DNA of 64,000 nt from positions 3,061,501 to 3,125,500 of the forward strand of contig NC_008044.1 of the NCBI RefSeq assembly GCF_000014065.1, read 5' to 3'. The notes below the pieces were generated by a model that was not told the DNA's origin, searched no databases, and saw only the letters and a list, made by a program, of their open reading frames with translations. Positions 17,975 through 29,161 of the stretch are shown one piece after another. The stretch comes from Ruegeria sp. TM1040 (GTDB lineage Bacteria > Pseudomonadota > Alphaproteobacteria > Rhodobacterales > Rhodobacteraceae). A program made the translations under genes and the position numbers. The stretch's first letter is position 1. Each line of letters opens with the position of its first letter.

Positions 17975-20482
17975 ATGAGCGATAGTGACGGCAAAAAGAC
18001 ATTGGGTCTTCGTGGTAGCGGGTCTCGGCCCGGCAATGTGAAACAGAGCTTCAGCCACGGTCGGACCAAGAATGTTGTGGTGGAAACCAAGCGCAAGCGC
18101 GTGGTTGTCCCCAAGCCGGGCGCAGGCAAAGGCGGCGCCGGTGGCGTTGCTGCCGGCGATGCTTCGCGGCGCCCTGCTGGTATTTCTGATGCGGAAATGG
18201 ACCGCCGCCTGAAGGCGCTTCAGGCAGCCAAGGCCCGTGAGGCCGAAGAGGCCGCCCAGCGTGAGGCCGAGGAAAAAGCCCGCGCCGAAGAGCGTGAGCG
18301 CCGCCGTGCCGAACAAGAGGCCAAGGAGCGTGAACAGCGCGAGGCCGAAGAAAAGGCACGTCAAAAGGCCGAAGAAGAAGAGCGCAAGCGCCAGGAAGAA
18401 GCAGAAGCCGCCAAGAAGCGCGCCGCTGCTGACAAGGCCGCTGCTGCCGCACCCAAGTCTGACGCAGGCGTTGCGCCTGCGCGTCCGGCTCCTGGTGGGG
18501 CGCCGAAACCTGCCGCTGGCCCGCGCAAGGCCGAGCGTGAACGCGAAGAGCGCGGTCGTGGTGCCAAGGGCCGCAATGATGGTGGTCGCCGCTCCGGCAA
18601 ACTGACCCTGAGCCAGGCCACCGGTGGCGAAGGCGGGCGTCAGCGCTCTGTCGCGTCCATGAAGCGCAAGCAAGAGCGTGCGCGTCAAAAAGCCATGGGT
18701 CAGGTCGAACGCGAAAAGATCATTCGTGACGTCCAGCTGCCCGAAGCCATCGTGGTGTCGGAGCTGGCCAACCGTATGGCAGAACGTGTGGCTGACGTTG
18801 TGAAGGCGCTCATGAACATGGGCATGATGGTGACGCAGAATCAGACCATCGATGCCGATACCGCGGAACTCATCATCGAAGAATTCGGCCACAACGTGGT
18901 GCGTGTTTCCGATGCGGACGTCGAGGACGTCATCAAGGAAATCGAAGACAAAGAAGAAGATCTGCAGCCGCGTCCGCCAGTCATTACCATCATGGGTCAC
19001 GTTGACCATGGGAAGACCTCGCTTCTGGATGCGATTCGCGACGCCAAGGTTGTCGCCGGCGAAGCGGGCGGGATCACCCAGCATATCGGTGCTTACCAGG
19101 TGACGACCGATAGCGGTGCGGTTCTGTCGTTCCTCGACACGCCCGGCCACGCGGCCTTCACCTCGATGCGCTCTCGTGGTGCTCAGGTAACCGACATTGT
19201 GGTGCTGGTCGTTGCCGCAGACGATTCGGTGATGCCGCAGACTGTCGAGGCGATCAACCACGCCAAGGCGGCGGGTGTGCCGATGATTGTTGCGATCAAC
19301 AAGATCGACAAACCTGCTGCTGACCCGAACAAGGTGCGCGCAGAATTGCTGCAGCACGAGGTTATCGTCGAAGCGATGTCTGGTGAAGTTCAGGACGTCG
19401 AAGTCTCTGCCCACACGGGCCAGGGTCTGGATGAACTGCTTGAAGCTATCGCGCTGCAGGCGGAAATCCTCGAACTGAAAGCCAACCCGAACCGTGCAGC
19501 CCAAGGTGCTGTGATCGAAGCACAGCTCGACGTGGGTCGCGGTCCGGTCGCAACGGTTCTGGTTCAGACCGGCACGCTGCGTCAGGGCGACATCTTTGTT
19601 GTCGGTGAGCAGTACGGTAAAGTCCGTGCGCTGATCAACGACAAGGGCGAGCGCGTCAAAGAAGCTGGTCCGTCGGTTCCGGTCGAGGTTCTGGGTCTCA
19701 ATGGCACGCCAGAGGCAGGTGACGTTCTCAACGTCACGGAAACCGAAGCACAGGCCCGTGAGATCGCAGAATACCGCGAGCAAGCTGCCAAGGATAAGCG
19801 TGCCGCTGCGGGTGCCGCCACCACGCTCGAACAGCTTATGCAGAAGGCCAAAGAAGACGAAAACGTCTCCGAGCTGCCGATCCTCGTCAAAGCGGACGTG
19901 CAGGGCTCTGCCGAAGCGATCGTTCAGGCGATGGAAAAGATCGGCAACGACGAGGTGCGCGTGCGCGTGCTGCACTCCGGTGTGGGCGCGATCACCGAAA
20001 CCGACATTGGTCTGGCAGAAGCGTCGGGTGCTCCGGTCATGGGCTTCAACGTCCGTGCGAATGCTTCCGCGCGCAACACTGCCAACCAAAAAGGCGTGGA
20101 GATCCGCTACTACTCGGTGATCTACGACCTCGTGGATGACGTGAAAGCTGCGGCCTCGGGTCTGCTCTCGGCAGAGATCAAAGAGAACTTCATCGGTTAC
20201 GCGGAAATCAAGGACGTGTTCAAAGTGTCCAACGTCGGCAAGGTCGCTGGCTGTCTGGTCACCGAAGGTGTGGCGCGCCGCTCTGCCGGTGTGCGTCTGC
20301 TGCGCGATAACGTGGTGATCCACGAAGGTACGCTGAAGACTCTCAAGCGCTTTAAGGACGAAGTTGCTGAGGTTCAATCTGGTCAGGAATGCGGTATGGC
20401 GTTTGAGAACTACGACGATATCCGGCCCAAGGATGTCATCGAGATCTTTGAGCGCGAGGAAGTCACCCGCACACTCGACTGA
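17975..20482 (+). CDS. infB: Translation initiation factor IF-2
   Basis: An 835-residue GTPase that brings initiator tRNA to the 30S subunit. The N-terminal third (about 60-210) is a highly charged Lys/Glu/Ala/Arg helix with low complexity. The G domain follows: [17 protein letters not shown] near 340, DTPGHAAFT, and NKIDKP near 443. Domains II, III ([16 protein letters not shown]) and IV close the protein. It starts 8 bases after ylxR and ends the operon at a strong hairpin. rbfA and truB, common next genes elsewhere, are absent here. Confidence 0.98.
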   Translation: MSDSDGKKTLGLRGSGSRPGNVKQSFSHGRTKNVVVETKRKRVVVPKPGAGKGGAGGVAAGDASRRPAGISDAEMDRRLKALQAAKAREAEEAAQREAEEKARAEERERRRAEQEAKEREQREAEEKARQKAEEEERKRQEEAEAAKKRAAADKAAAAAPKSDAGVAPARPAPGGAPKPAAGPRKAEREREERGRGAKGRNDGGRRSGKLTLSQATGGEGGRQRSVASMKRKQERARQKAMGQVEREKIIRDVQLPEAIVVSELANRMAERVADVVKALMNMGMMVTQNQTIDADTAELIIEEFGHNVVRVSDADVEDVIKEIEDKEEDLQPRPPVITIMGHVDHGKTSLLDAIRDAKVVAGEAGGITQHIGAYQVTTDSGAVLSFLDTPGHAAFTSMRSRGAQVTDIVVLVVAADDSVMPQTVEAINHAKAAGVPMIVAINKIDKPAADPNKVRAELLQHEVIVEAMSGEVQDVEVSAHTGQGLDELLEAIALQAEILELKANPNRAAQGAVIEAQLDVGRGPVATVLVQTGTLRQGDIFVVGEQYGKVRALINDKGERVKEAGPSVPVEVLGLNGTPEAGDVLNVTETEAQAREIAEYREQAAKDKRAAAGAATTLEQLMQKAKEDENVSELPILVKADVQGSAEAIVQAMEKIGNDEVRVRVLHSGVGAITETDIGLAEASGAPVMGFNVRANASARNTANQKGVEIRYYSVIYDLVDDVKAAASGLLSAEIKENFIGYAEIKDVFKVSNVGKVAGCLVTEGVARRSAGVRLLRDNVVIHEGTLKTLKRFKDEVAEVQSGQECGMAFENYDDIRPKDVIEIFEREEVTRTLD

Positions 20483-20510
20483 TCTAATCTCCGGATCATC
20501 GCCAAGATAG

Positions 20511-20544
20511 AAAACCCCGGTCCGCTGTGGCCGGGGTTTTACGT
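20511..20544 (+). terminator. Rho-independent terminator of the infB operon
   Basis: AAAACCCCGG (20511-20520) pairs with CCGGGGTTTT (20531-20540) around a 10-base loop. It lies 28 bases after the infB stop. Confidence 0.9.
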
Positions 20545-20612
20545 TTCAGAGGCGAGCGCGGGATACGCGCTGTCAGCGCTGACGTCTCACGGTTGATGGC
20601 ACTGGCCAGAAG

Positions 20613-20735
20613 ATAAAAAAACCGAAGACGATGCTGCCAGCCTCGTCTCCGGTCCAAAGTTGATGGTCCCGGTTATAAAGCTGCCATAGCCGTTGAGCCG
20701 GGACCGGGTGCATTGTCTGCCCTGACAATGCAGCT
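20613..20735 (-). ncRNA. Candidate structured small RNA (minus strand)
   Basis: Three consecutive perfect or near-perfect stems lie in a gene-free gap. GCATTGTC/GACAATGC (20710-20731) has a 6-base loop. GGTCCCGG/CCGGGACC (20665-20672 and 20698-20705) has a 25-base loop. The 11-bp stem 20621-20631/20643-20653 is followed on the minus strand by seven or more U residues, a good intrinsic terminator that fixes the strand. The 3' end should be near 20615; the 5' end is not defined and may lie upstream, up to about 20900. A short ORF in the same strand (Met near 20790, ending before hairpin B's 3' arm) cannot be excluded. No known family is recognised. Confidence 0.5.
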
Positions 20736-20947
20736 GCTGATAAGTGCCCCGCGGGAAGCGGTGAACATGGTGTTCAGGCACATTTGCGGCATCAAGTTCC
20801 GGCGCTGCCACACCTGTCTCAATGCCGAAATCACGAGGGCTTTCTTGTTGTTCTGATTGATCCTGCCATCCCGGTGAAATCACCCCCAGGATGCAGGAAG
20901 GTGGTTAACAAAAGGTTTCGTCGCAAGCGAAGGGGAACAACATATGG

Positions 20948-20979
20948 AAAACCCCAGATCTACGCACATAGATCTGGGG
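20948..20979 (-). terminator. Rho-independent terminator of argJ-mutT
   Basis: CCCCAGATCTA (20952-20962) and TAGATCTGGGG (20969-20979) form an 11-bp perfect stem with a six-base loop. On the minus strand it is followed by four T residues. It stands 33 bases after the mutT stop. Confidence 0.9.
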
Positions 20980-21011
20980 CTCTGATGGAGAATTAACGAT
21001 CTTGAGAGCGC

Positions 21012-21422
21012 TTACAGCCAGTCGCGTAGGATCGTGATCAGTGGGATATCCGCTGGCGGCATGGGGTAGTCCCGCAGCTCTTGTGGGCGCACCCATTTTA
21101 GCACCTGACCTTCACGCGCTTGCGGTATGCCCTCCCACTTGCGGCAGGCAAAGAGTGGCATCAGCAGGTGAAACTTCTCATAAGAGTGGCTGGCAAAGGT
21201 CAGAGGAGCAAGGCAGCTCGACCAGGTGTTGATCCCCAGCTCTTCTTGCAGCTCCCGGATCAGAGCGACCTCCGGAGTTTCGCCAGCTTCGACTTTGCCA
21301 CCCGGAAATTCCCAGAGCCCAGCCATGGATTTGCCTTCGGGACGTTGCGCCAGAAGAATGCGCCCCTCCACATCAATTAGCGCAACGGCTGAGACCAGAA
21401 CGACTTTTTTGTCAGTGCTCAT
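21012..21422 (-). CDS. mutT: 8-oxo-dGTP diphosphatase (MutT, Nudix hydrolase)
   Basis: A 136-residue Nudix enzyme removing oxidised guanine nucleotides. The Nudix box runs from GGKVEAGETPEVALIREL into QEELGI. The start at 21422 (MSTDKKVVLVSAVALID) is preferred because it overlaps the argJ stop (ATGA) and homology begins there. Last gene of the minus-strand run parvulin-argJ-mutT, ended by the hairpin at 20948-20979. Confidence 0.95.
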   Translation of the reverse strand: MSTDKKVVLVSAVALIDVEGRILLAQRPEGKSMAGLWEFPGGKVEAGETPEVALIRELQEELGINTWSSCLAPLTFASHSYEKFHLLMPLFACRKWEGIPQAREGQVLKWVRPQELRDYPMPPADIPLITILRDWL

Positions 21423-22645
21423 GAGCGATAGTCCGCGTTGATGGTGATGTACTGATGGGTCAGATCGCAGGTCCATACGGTTGCGACACCGGTTCCGATG
21501 CCAAGATCGACCTTCAGGGTGATTTCGTCTTTCTTCATTTCTGCGGCGCCGAGGTCCTCTTTGTAAGAGGGGGCAACCCAGCCTTTTTCGGCGACCAGAA
21601 CATCGCCAAACGAGATCGACAGGCGGTCGCGATCCGCTTGGGCTCCAGACTTGCCGATTGCCATGACAACGCGACCCCAGTTGGGATCCTCGCCCGCAAT
21701 CGCCGTTTTGACCAATGGTGAGTTTGCAATCGCAAGCCCATGCACCTTGGCCTCGGCATCATTGGCGGCGCCGGTGATTTGGATCTCGACGAATTTGGTG
21801 GCGCCTTCGCCATCCCGCACAACCTGATGTGCAAGATCAAGCATCACTTCGCGCAGTGCCTCGCCAAAGGCCTCATTGTCTGTGGCATCCACACCAGAGG
21901 CCCCCGTGGCGCAAAGCATGAGACTGTCCGAGGTGGATGTGTCGCTGTCCACGGTGATGCAGTTGAAGGACGTCTCATTTTGCGCCGACAGCAGCGCCTG
22001 AAGCTTGTCCTGATCATAGGCAGCGTCTGTAAAAATATAGACCAACATGGTCGCCATATCCGGCGCGATCATGCCGGACCCTTTGGCGATCCCCGCGATC
22101 TGGACGGGCTTGCCGTCAATCGTGATCGTGGTTGCTGCGCCTTTCGGAAACGTATCCGTGGTCATGATCGCCTCGGCCGCATCTTTGATCGCGCTGCCCG
22201 AGAGTGCTCCGTTCAGCTCGTCCAGCTTTGTCAGGATCCGCTCATGGGGCAGGGGCTCGCCAATCACTCCGGTAGATGCGGTGAAGACACGATCCTGCGG
22301 CAGGCCCGTCGTCGCGGCCACGGCGGAGGTGATCTCCGCCACTGAGGTCTGACCGTAATGTCCCGTAAAAGCGTTCGAATTGCCAGAGTTTACAAGGATT
22401 GCGGTGCCGTGTTCGGGGTTGCTGCCCAGTTTTGCCTGACAGTCCAGAACTGGGGCTGACCGGGTTGCGGAGCGGGTAAAGACCCCGGCGACAGAGGTGC
22501 CGGGATCCATGACGGCCAACATCACATCGGTACGCCCCTGATAGCGCACTCCGGCTGCGGTGGCCGCGAAACGCAGACCACCAATTTCGGGCAGATCAGG
22601 AAATGCCGCTGGGGCAAGCGGAGAGCGGGGCAGGGATTTGGCCAT
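21419..22645 (-). CDS. argJ: Bifunctional glutamate N-acetyltransferase/ornithine acetyltransferase
   Basis: A 408-residue enzyme of arginine synthesis that moves the acetyl group from N-acetylornithine to glutamate. The precursor cleaves itself before the threonine in the conserved KGSGMIAPDMATMLV stretch (about residues 190-204), giving alpha and beta chains. The N-terminal region with FTRSATRSAPVLDCQ and the later DPNWGRVVMAIG are typical. It lies 32 bases after the parvulin gene and overlaps mutT. Confidence 0.97.
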   Translation of the reverse strand: MAKSLPRSPLAPAAFPDLPEIGGLRFAATAAGVRYQGRTDVMLAVMDPGTSVAGVFTRSATRSAPVLDCQAKLGSNPEHGTAILVNSGNSNAFTGHYGQTSVAEITSAVAATTGLPQDRVFTASTGVIGEPLPHERILTKLDELNGALSGSAIKDAAEAIMTTDTFPKGAATTITIDGKPVQIAGIAKGSGMIAPDMATMLVYIFTDAAYDQDKLQALLSAQNETSFNCITVDSDTSTSDSLMLCATGASGVDATDNEAFGEALREVMLDLAHQVVRDGEGATKFVEIQITGAANDAEAKVHGLAIANSPLVKTAIAGEDPNWGRVVMAIGKSGAQADRDRLSISFGDVLVAEKGWVAPSYKEDLGAAEMKKDEITLKVDLGIGTGVATVWTCDLTHQYITINADYRS

Positions 22646-22677
22646 TTTGGTCTTCCAGTATGAGGGAGTGGGAGAGA

Positions 22678-23529
22678 TCAGTTCTCGATCAGGCTCATGT
22701 CACGCAGGACGGAGGGCTCGAGGTTTTCAATCTCTGGCCGATTGATTGTCGCCGTCGCGGTCAGCTGGCTGATTCGATCTTCGACCGCTTGCTGAGCGAG
22801 TTCCTGAGCGATTTCATCCCGCACGTCTTCGTATTCGGGGGCTTCAAGTTTGCGGCGATCATTCAGCTTGATGATGTGCCAGCCAAACTGGGTCTGCACC
22901 GGGCCGGATACTTCGCCAGAGCGCATGTCGGAGATGGCGGCCTCGAACTCCGGAACCATGCGACCGTTTTCAAACCAACCAAGCGCGCCACCATTCGGGC
23001 CACTGGGGCCGGTCGAGGATTCCTTGGCCAATGCAGCGAAATCCGCGCCCTCATCAAGCTGGCTCTTGATTTCCAACGCGGCTTCTTCGCTTTCTAGCAG
23101 AATGTGGGAGGCGTTGAACTCATCGCCGCCGTCGTCGCTGCTGTAACGCGCATCATAGGCATCGCGAATTGCATCCTCGGTCTGGGCTCCTTCCATGACC
23201 GCTTCGATCACATCAGACGCCAAGAGCGAGCGCTGCTCGTGTTCGACAGAGAGACGCACATATTCCGGAATGTCCCCGTGCAGCTGCTGTTTCAGCACAG
23301 TTTGCTGAATCAGCTGGTCGAGGAGGGCTTTGAACAGCAGATCATCCGGCAGGCTTTGATATTGAGCAGGCAGTTTTGCGCGCGCAACGATCATATTGCC
23401 GACGGTGATGTCTTCTCCATTGACCGTCGCAACCACCGTATTGGCGTTGAGTTCGGCAAATGCAGGTGCTGCGAGGCCGAAAGCAGTCGCAAACACGACG
23501 CCTTGCAAAAAAGTGAGACCTTTGCGCAT
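22678..23529 (-). CDS. Parvulin-type peptidylprolyl isomerase, periplasmic
   Basis: A 283-residue exported foldase. The start at 23529 gives a signal peptide MRKGLTFLQGVVFATAFGLA ending near APAFA. The frame is open for a further 188 codons antisense to secA, which is not coding. A SurA/PrsA-like N-terminal helical region is followed by a PpiC domain (about 135-240) with ASHILLESEEAALEI, GGALGWFENGRMVPEFE and FGWHIIKLND. It probably helps fold exported proteins in the periplasm. It diverges from secA, a conserved arrangement in this order. Confidence 0.93.
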   Translation of the reverse strand: MRKGLTFLQGVVFATAFGLAAPAFAELNANTVVATVNGEDITVGNMIVARAKLPAQYQSLPDDLLFKALLDQLIQQTVLKQQLHGDIPEYVRLSVEHEQRSLLASDVIEAVMEGAQTEDAIRDAYDARYSSDDGGDEFNASHILLESEEAALEIKSQLDEGADFAALAKESSTGPSGPNGGALGWFENGRMVPEFEAAISDMRSGEVSGPVQTQFGWHIIKLNDRRKLEAPEYEDVRDEIAQELAQQAVEDRISQLTATATINRPEIENLEPSVLRDMSLIEN

Positions 23530-23706
23530 GGAAACCTTCCTATATTCCTGCCACGGCGGGTCGTGGCGTTGACACTCATTTTCCTGCCCCTTACATCGCC
23601 ATAGGGCCTGCGGCAGGACCGTCTTTCCACCTTTGTTTATGGGTTGCGAACACGGCGGGCAAGCCTGCCGCTGAACAAGGCCGTGAACTGGACTTTTGGA
23701 GCGCAC

Positions 23707-26394
<2,688 letters not shown>

Positions 26395-26430
26395 TACGGG
26401 CGCAGGCAATCTAATTGCCCGAAACCATTG

Positions 26431-26478
26431 CAGACTGTGACACTGGCCGTCTTTCTTTCCGGCCTCTGCCACAGTCTG
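26431..26478. repeat. Long two-part hairpin between secA and an envelope gene
   Basis: CAGACTGTG (26431-26439) pairs perfectly with CACAGTCTG (26470-26478). After a 5/5 internal loop, GGCCG (26445-26449) pairs with CGGCC (26460-26464) around a pyrimidine-rich 10-base loop. There is no T run, so it is not an ordinary terminator. It may be a leader structure or an mRNA 3'-end stabiliser. Confidence 0.5.
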
Positions 26479-26529
26479 GCCACCCTGATGGGATACGAAT
26501 CCTTAACCTTTTCGGGTAAGGAGGGTGTT

Positions 26530-27426
26530 ATGGGTATTCGAGTTACGGGTCTTATTGCGGTTGCTACTGTCATCTGCGCCTTGGGCACGGGCGTCTATAT
26601 GCAGCGTACTGCAGATTTGCAGCGTGCGCCGAGCGCGCAGCAGGCCTCCGCACCGCTTCCGACGGAACCTGAAACCGGAAAACTTGTTCTTCAGGATGTG
26701 ACGTTCACCTCCGCAAGACCGGATACGCACCGACGACGTCAGCCGCTGCGGGACGTGGATACATCGCTCTTGCAATGTGCGAGCACTTTGAACCTCACTG
26801 CGATCGACAACGCGATGCTTCAGGTCGAGCTTTCCGCCCCTTGCCGGGCGGGAGAGCGTTTTACGCTGCACCATGGCGGCGTGATGGTGACTTACGCGCT
26901 TGATGCTGAAGGGGATTTTCGCGGTGTTTTGCCTGCTTTTACGAAACGCGCCGTTGTTATTGCGGACTTCGCATCAGGGCGCGACCTTGATGCGTCTGTG
27001 ATGGTCGAGGATCTCGAACAGGTCGAGCGTGTCGTCATGCACTGGCAGGGCCGGAGCGGGCTTGAGCTTCACGCGCTGGAATTTGGCGCGACCTATGGGA
27101 GCGCGGGCCATGTCTGGAAAGGCTCCGAACCGGGGCTAGGCGCGGGCGAGGTTCTGTTCCTAGGTGACCCGGATCAGGTCGCTGCGCATCTTGTACAGGT
27201 TTACACGCTGCCCAAATCCTCCGGGTATGGCGCGGTCAACATTTCTGTCGAAGCAGAAATTACCGATGCCAATTGTGATCAGGCTGTCGCGGCACAGTTG
27301 ATCGAGCGGCGCGACGACAGACTGCGCACGCGGGATCTGGTGTTGAACATCCCCGATTGTTCGGCGGTTGGTGATTTTCTGGTGTTGAATAATCTCGTCG
27401 AAAGCCTGAAAATCGCCTCCAACTAA
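26530..27426 (+). CDS. Unrecognised exported or membrane-anchored protein
   Basis: A 298-residue protein of no family I can name. The ATG at 26530 follows GGAGG by 5 bases. Residues 4-22 (RVTGLIAVATVICALGTG) form one N-terminal membrane helix or uncleaved signal. A proline/alanine-rich linker follows, and the rest is mainly beta-type sequence. Cysteines in LQCAS, APCRAG, ANCDQ and PDCSAV suggest two disulfides and therefore a periplasmic location. It lies 23 bases before a PstS/OmpA fusion gene, so the two probably form an operon. Confidence 0.8.
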   Translation: MGIRVTGLIAVATVICALGTGVYMQRTADLQRAPSAQQASAPLPTEPETGKLVLQDVTFTSARPDTHRRRQPLRDVDTSLLQCASTLNLTAIDNAMLQVELSAPCRAGERFTLHHGGVMVTYALDAEGDFRGVLPAFTKRAVVIADFASGRDLDASVMVEDLEQVERVVMHWQGRSGLELHALEFGATYGSAGHVWKGSEPGLGAGEVLFLGDPDQVAAHLVQVYTLPKSSGYGAVNISVEAEITDANCDQAVAAQLIERRDDRLRTRDLVLNIPDCSAVGDFLVLNNLVESLKIASN

Positions 27427-27449
27427 CTGGGGCGACACCGGGATTTCTC

Positions 27450-29003
27450 ATGAGCTATTACCGTGCGGCGGTCTGCGCCGCACTCTGCTTTTTCAGCTTT
27501 GGCCAACCGGTTCTGGGACAGGATGTAACGCTGTCCTCGCCCGATGGCGCCATCGAGGTGAGTGGAGATCTGCTGGGTTTTGATGGTGAGTTCTACCGTG
27601 TGGAGACGCAGTTTGGCGAGCTGACCGTGGATGGCTCCGGGGTGCGCTGTGAGGGTCCGGGCTGCCCTAGCCTGTCTGACTTCGTTGCCGAGATCACCTT
27701 TGCCGGGTCCTCCACCATGGCAGAGGTTCTCCTGCCCGCGCTGATCGAGGGTTTCTCTCTGCGCAACGGATATCAGACCGCCCGCATGCAACTGGATTCG
27801 CGTCAGTTTGAATACACGCTGTCACGCGACGGCCGGGTTGCGGGGCGGTTCACCTTTCAAGTCAGCAATACGGATGAAGGCTTTGCAGATGTCCTGGCCA
27901 ACCAGGCCGACATCGTGATGGCATTGCGTGAAATCCGGGAAGCCGAGCACCTATTGGCGTCCGAGGCAGGTCTTGGCGATATGTCTTTGTCCAATCGGGG
28001 GCGGGTGCTGGCCCTGGATGCCATGGTGCCTGTTGTGGCACCGTCGAATCCGGTGCGACGGATCTCGCTGCCTCAACTTGCGGATATTTACGCGGGCAAG
28101 ATCACCAATTGGTCCGAGCTTGGCGGCGCTGACGCACCCATTTCGGTGCATTTGCCCGTTGCTGGGGCAGGGTTGGCGCAGGCTGTCGAGGACAAGCTCT
28201 TGTCACCTGCCGGGCTCGAACTCTCCGAGAGTATTCGCCGCCATGATCGCGGCAGCACGCTTGTGCGGACGGTCGCCACCGACCCGTTTGCGATTGGCAT
28301 CGCGAGCTATGCCGAAACTGGCCAGACCCGGATGCTCACGCTTACGGGGGCTTGTGGGTTTTCGCTGTCAGCGGGACGGCGCAGTATCAAGACCGAGGAC
28401 TACCCTCTGACTGCGCCGATGTTTCTCTATCTGCCTGCCCACCGCCTGCCACGCATTGCCCGGGACTTTTTGACCTATGTGCGTGGCCCTGCTGCCCAGA
28501 TCGTGATCCGTCGCGCAGGGTTTGTGGATCAGGCACCGGAGCATATCCCGCTGCGTCTTCAGGGGGAACGGCTCAGCAATGCGATACGATCTGCAGGGGA
28601 AGACATCCCGCTCAGCGAGCTGCAACGATTGATTTCGGGGCTCGATGGATTGCAGCGATTGACCACCTCATTTCGATTTGAGGCCGGATCGTCCAGGCCT
28701 GATGCGCAATCCCGCAACAATATCGATTTGCTCGCGCGTGAACTTGAAGCCGGAGTCTACGACGGTAAGCGCTTGGTTTTTGTGGGATTCTCAGACGGTG
28801 AGGGGCCAGCGGAGGGCAACCGTGCCATCGCGATGAAGCGCGCGGAGTCGGTGCGCCGCGCCGTGGAGCGCGCAGCCGAAACCGCAAATCTGGATCGCAT
28901 TTCGATCGAGACAGCGGCTTACGGCGAAGCACTTCCCATTGCCTGCGATGACAGTGCCTGGGGTCGACAAGCCAACCGGCGTGTCGAAGTCTGGATCAGG
29001 TAA
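27450..29003 (+). CDS. PstS-like substrate-binding domain fused to OmpA-like domain
   Basis: A 517-residue exported protein. The signal peptide ends near PVLGQ. A short N-terminal module (about 25-75, SPDGAIEVSGDLLGFDGEFY) precedes a phosphate-binding-protein-like domain (about 85-345) with FAGSSTMAEVLLPALIEGF and the loop IRRHDRGSTLVRT. The C-terminal part (about 395-517) is an OmpA-like peptidoglycan-binding domain with TSFRFEAGSSRPDAQSRNN and the closing RQANRRVEVWIR. It would hold a ligand-binding domain on the cell wall. No Pst permease genes lie nearby, so phosphate transport is not implied. The partner may be the unrecognised gene just upstream. Confidence 0.88.
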   Translation: MSYYRAAVCAALCFFSFGQPVLGQDVTLSSPDGAIEVSGDLLGFDGEFYRVETQFGELTVDGSGVRCEGPGCPSLSDFVAEITFAGSSTMAEVLLPALIEGFSLRNGYQTARMQLDSRQFEYTLSRDGRVAGRFTFQVSNTDEGFADVLANQADIVMALREIREAEHLLASEAGLGDMSLSNRGRVLALDAMVPVVAPSNPVRRISLPQLADIYAGKITNWSELGGADAPISVHLPVAGAGLAQAVEDKLLSPAGLELSESIRRHDRGSTLVRTVATDPFAIGIASYAETGQTRMLTLTGACGFSLSAGRRSIKTEDYPLTAPMFLYLPAHRLPRIARDFLTYVRGPAAQIVIRRAGFVDQAPEHIPLRLQGERLSNAIRSAGEDIPLSELQRLISGLDGLQRLTTSFRFEAGSSRPDAQSRNNIDLLARELEAGVYDGKRLVFVGFSDGEGPAEGNRAIAMKRAESVRRAVERAAETANLDRISIETAAYGEALPIACDDSAWGRQANRRVEVWIR

Positions 29004-29161
29004 GCCTACGCGCTTTGCGTTTCATGACGATCTGTCCAACGGAGGCAGTATCGTTTGTCTGCGGCCAGGTCTGCGATTCAGCGTAACCACATGCGCTGTA
29101 TCTGCGCGGCGCATCAGGCCATGCGGAGGGGCTCATCGGGCGGGTTGTGCAAGCAAATAGA

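Noticed and set aside
17690-20377. 895-codon open frame on the minus strand
   Set aside because: Lies wholly antisense to infB and ylxR; its composition is the mirror of a GC-rich coding frame, with no domain and no ribosome site.
20587-20883. 98-codon minus-strand frame in the infB-mutT gap
   Set aside because: GTG start without a ribosome site, and it runs through the intrinsic terminator at 20613-20653; the structured-RNA reading fits better.
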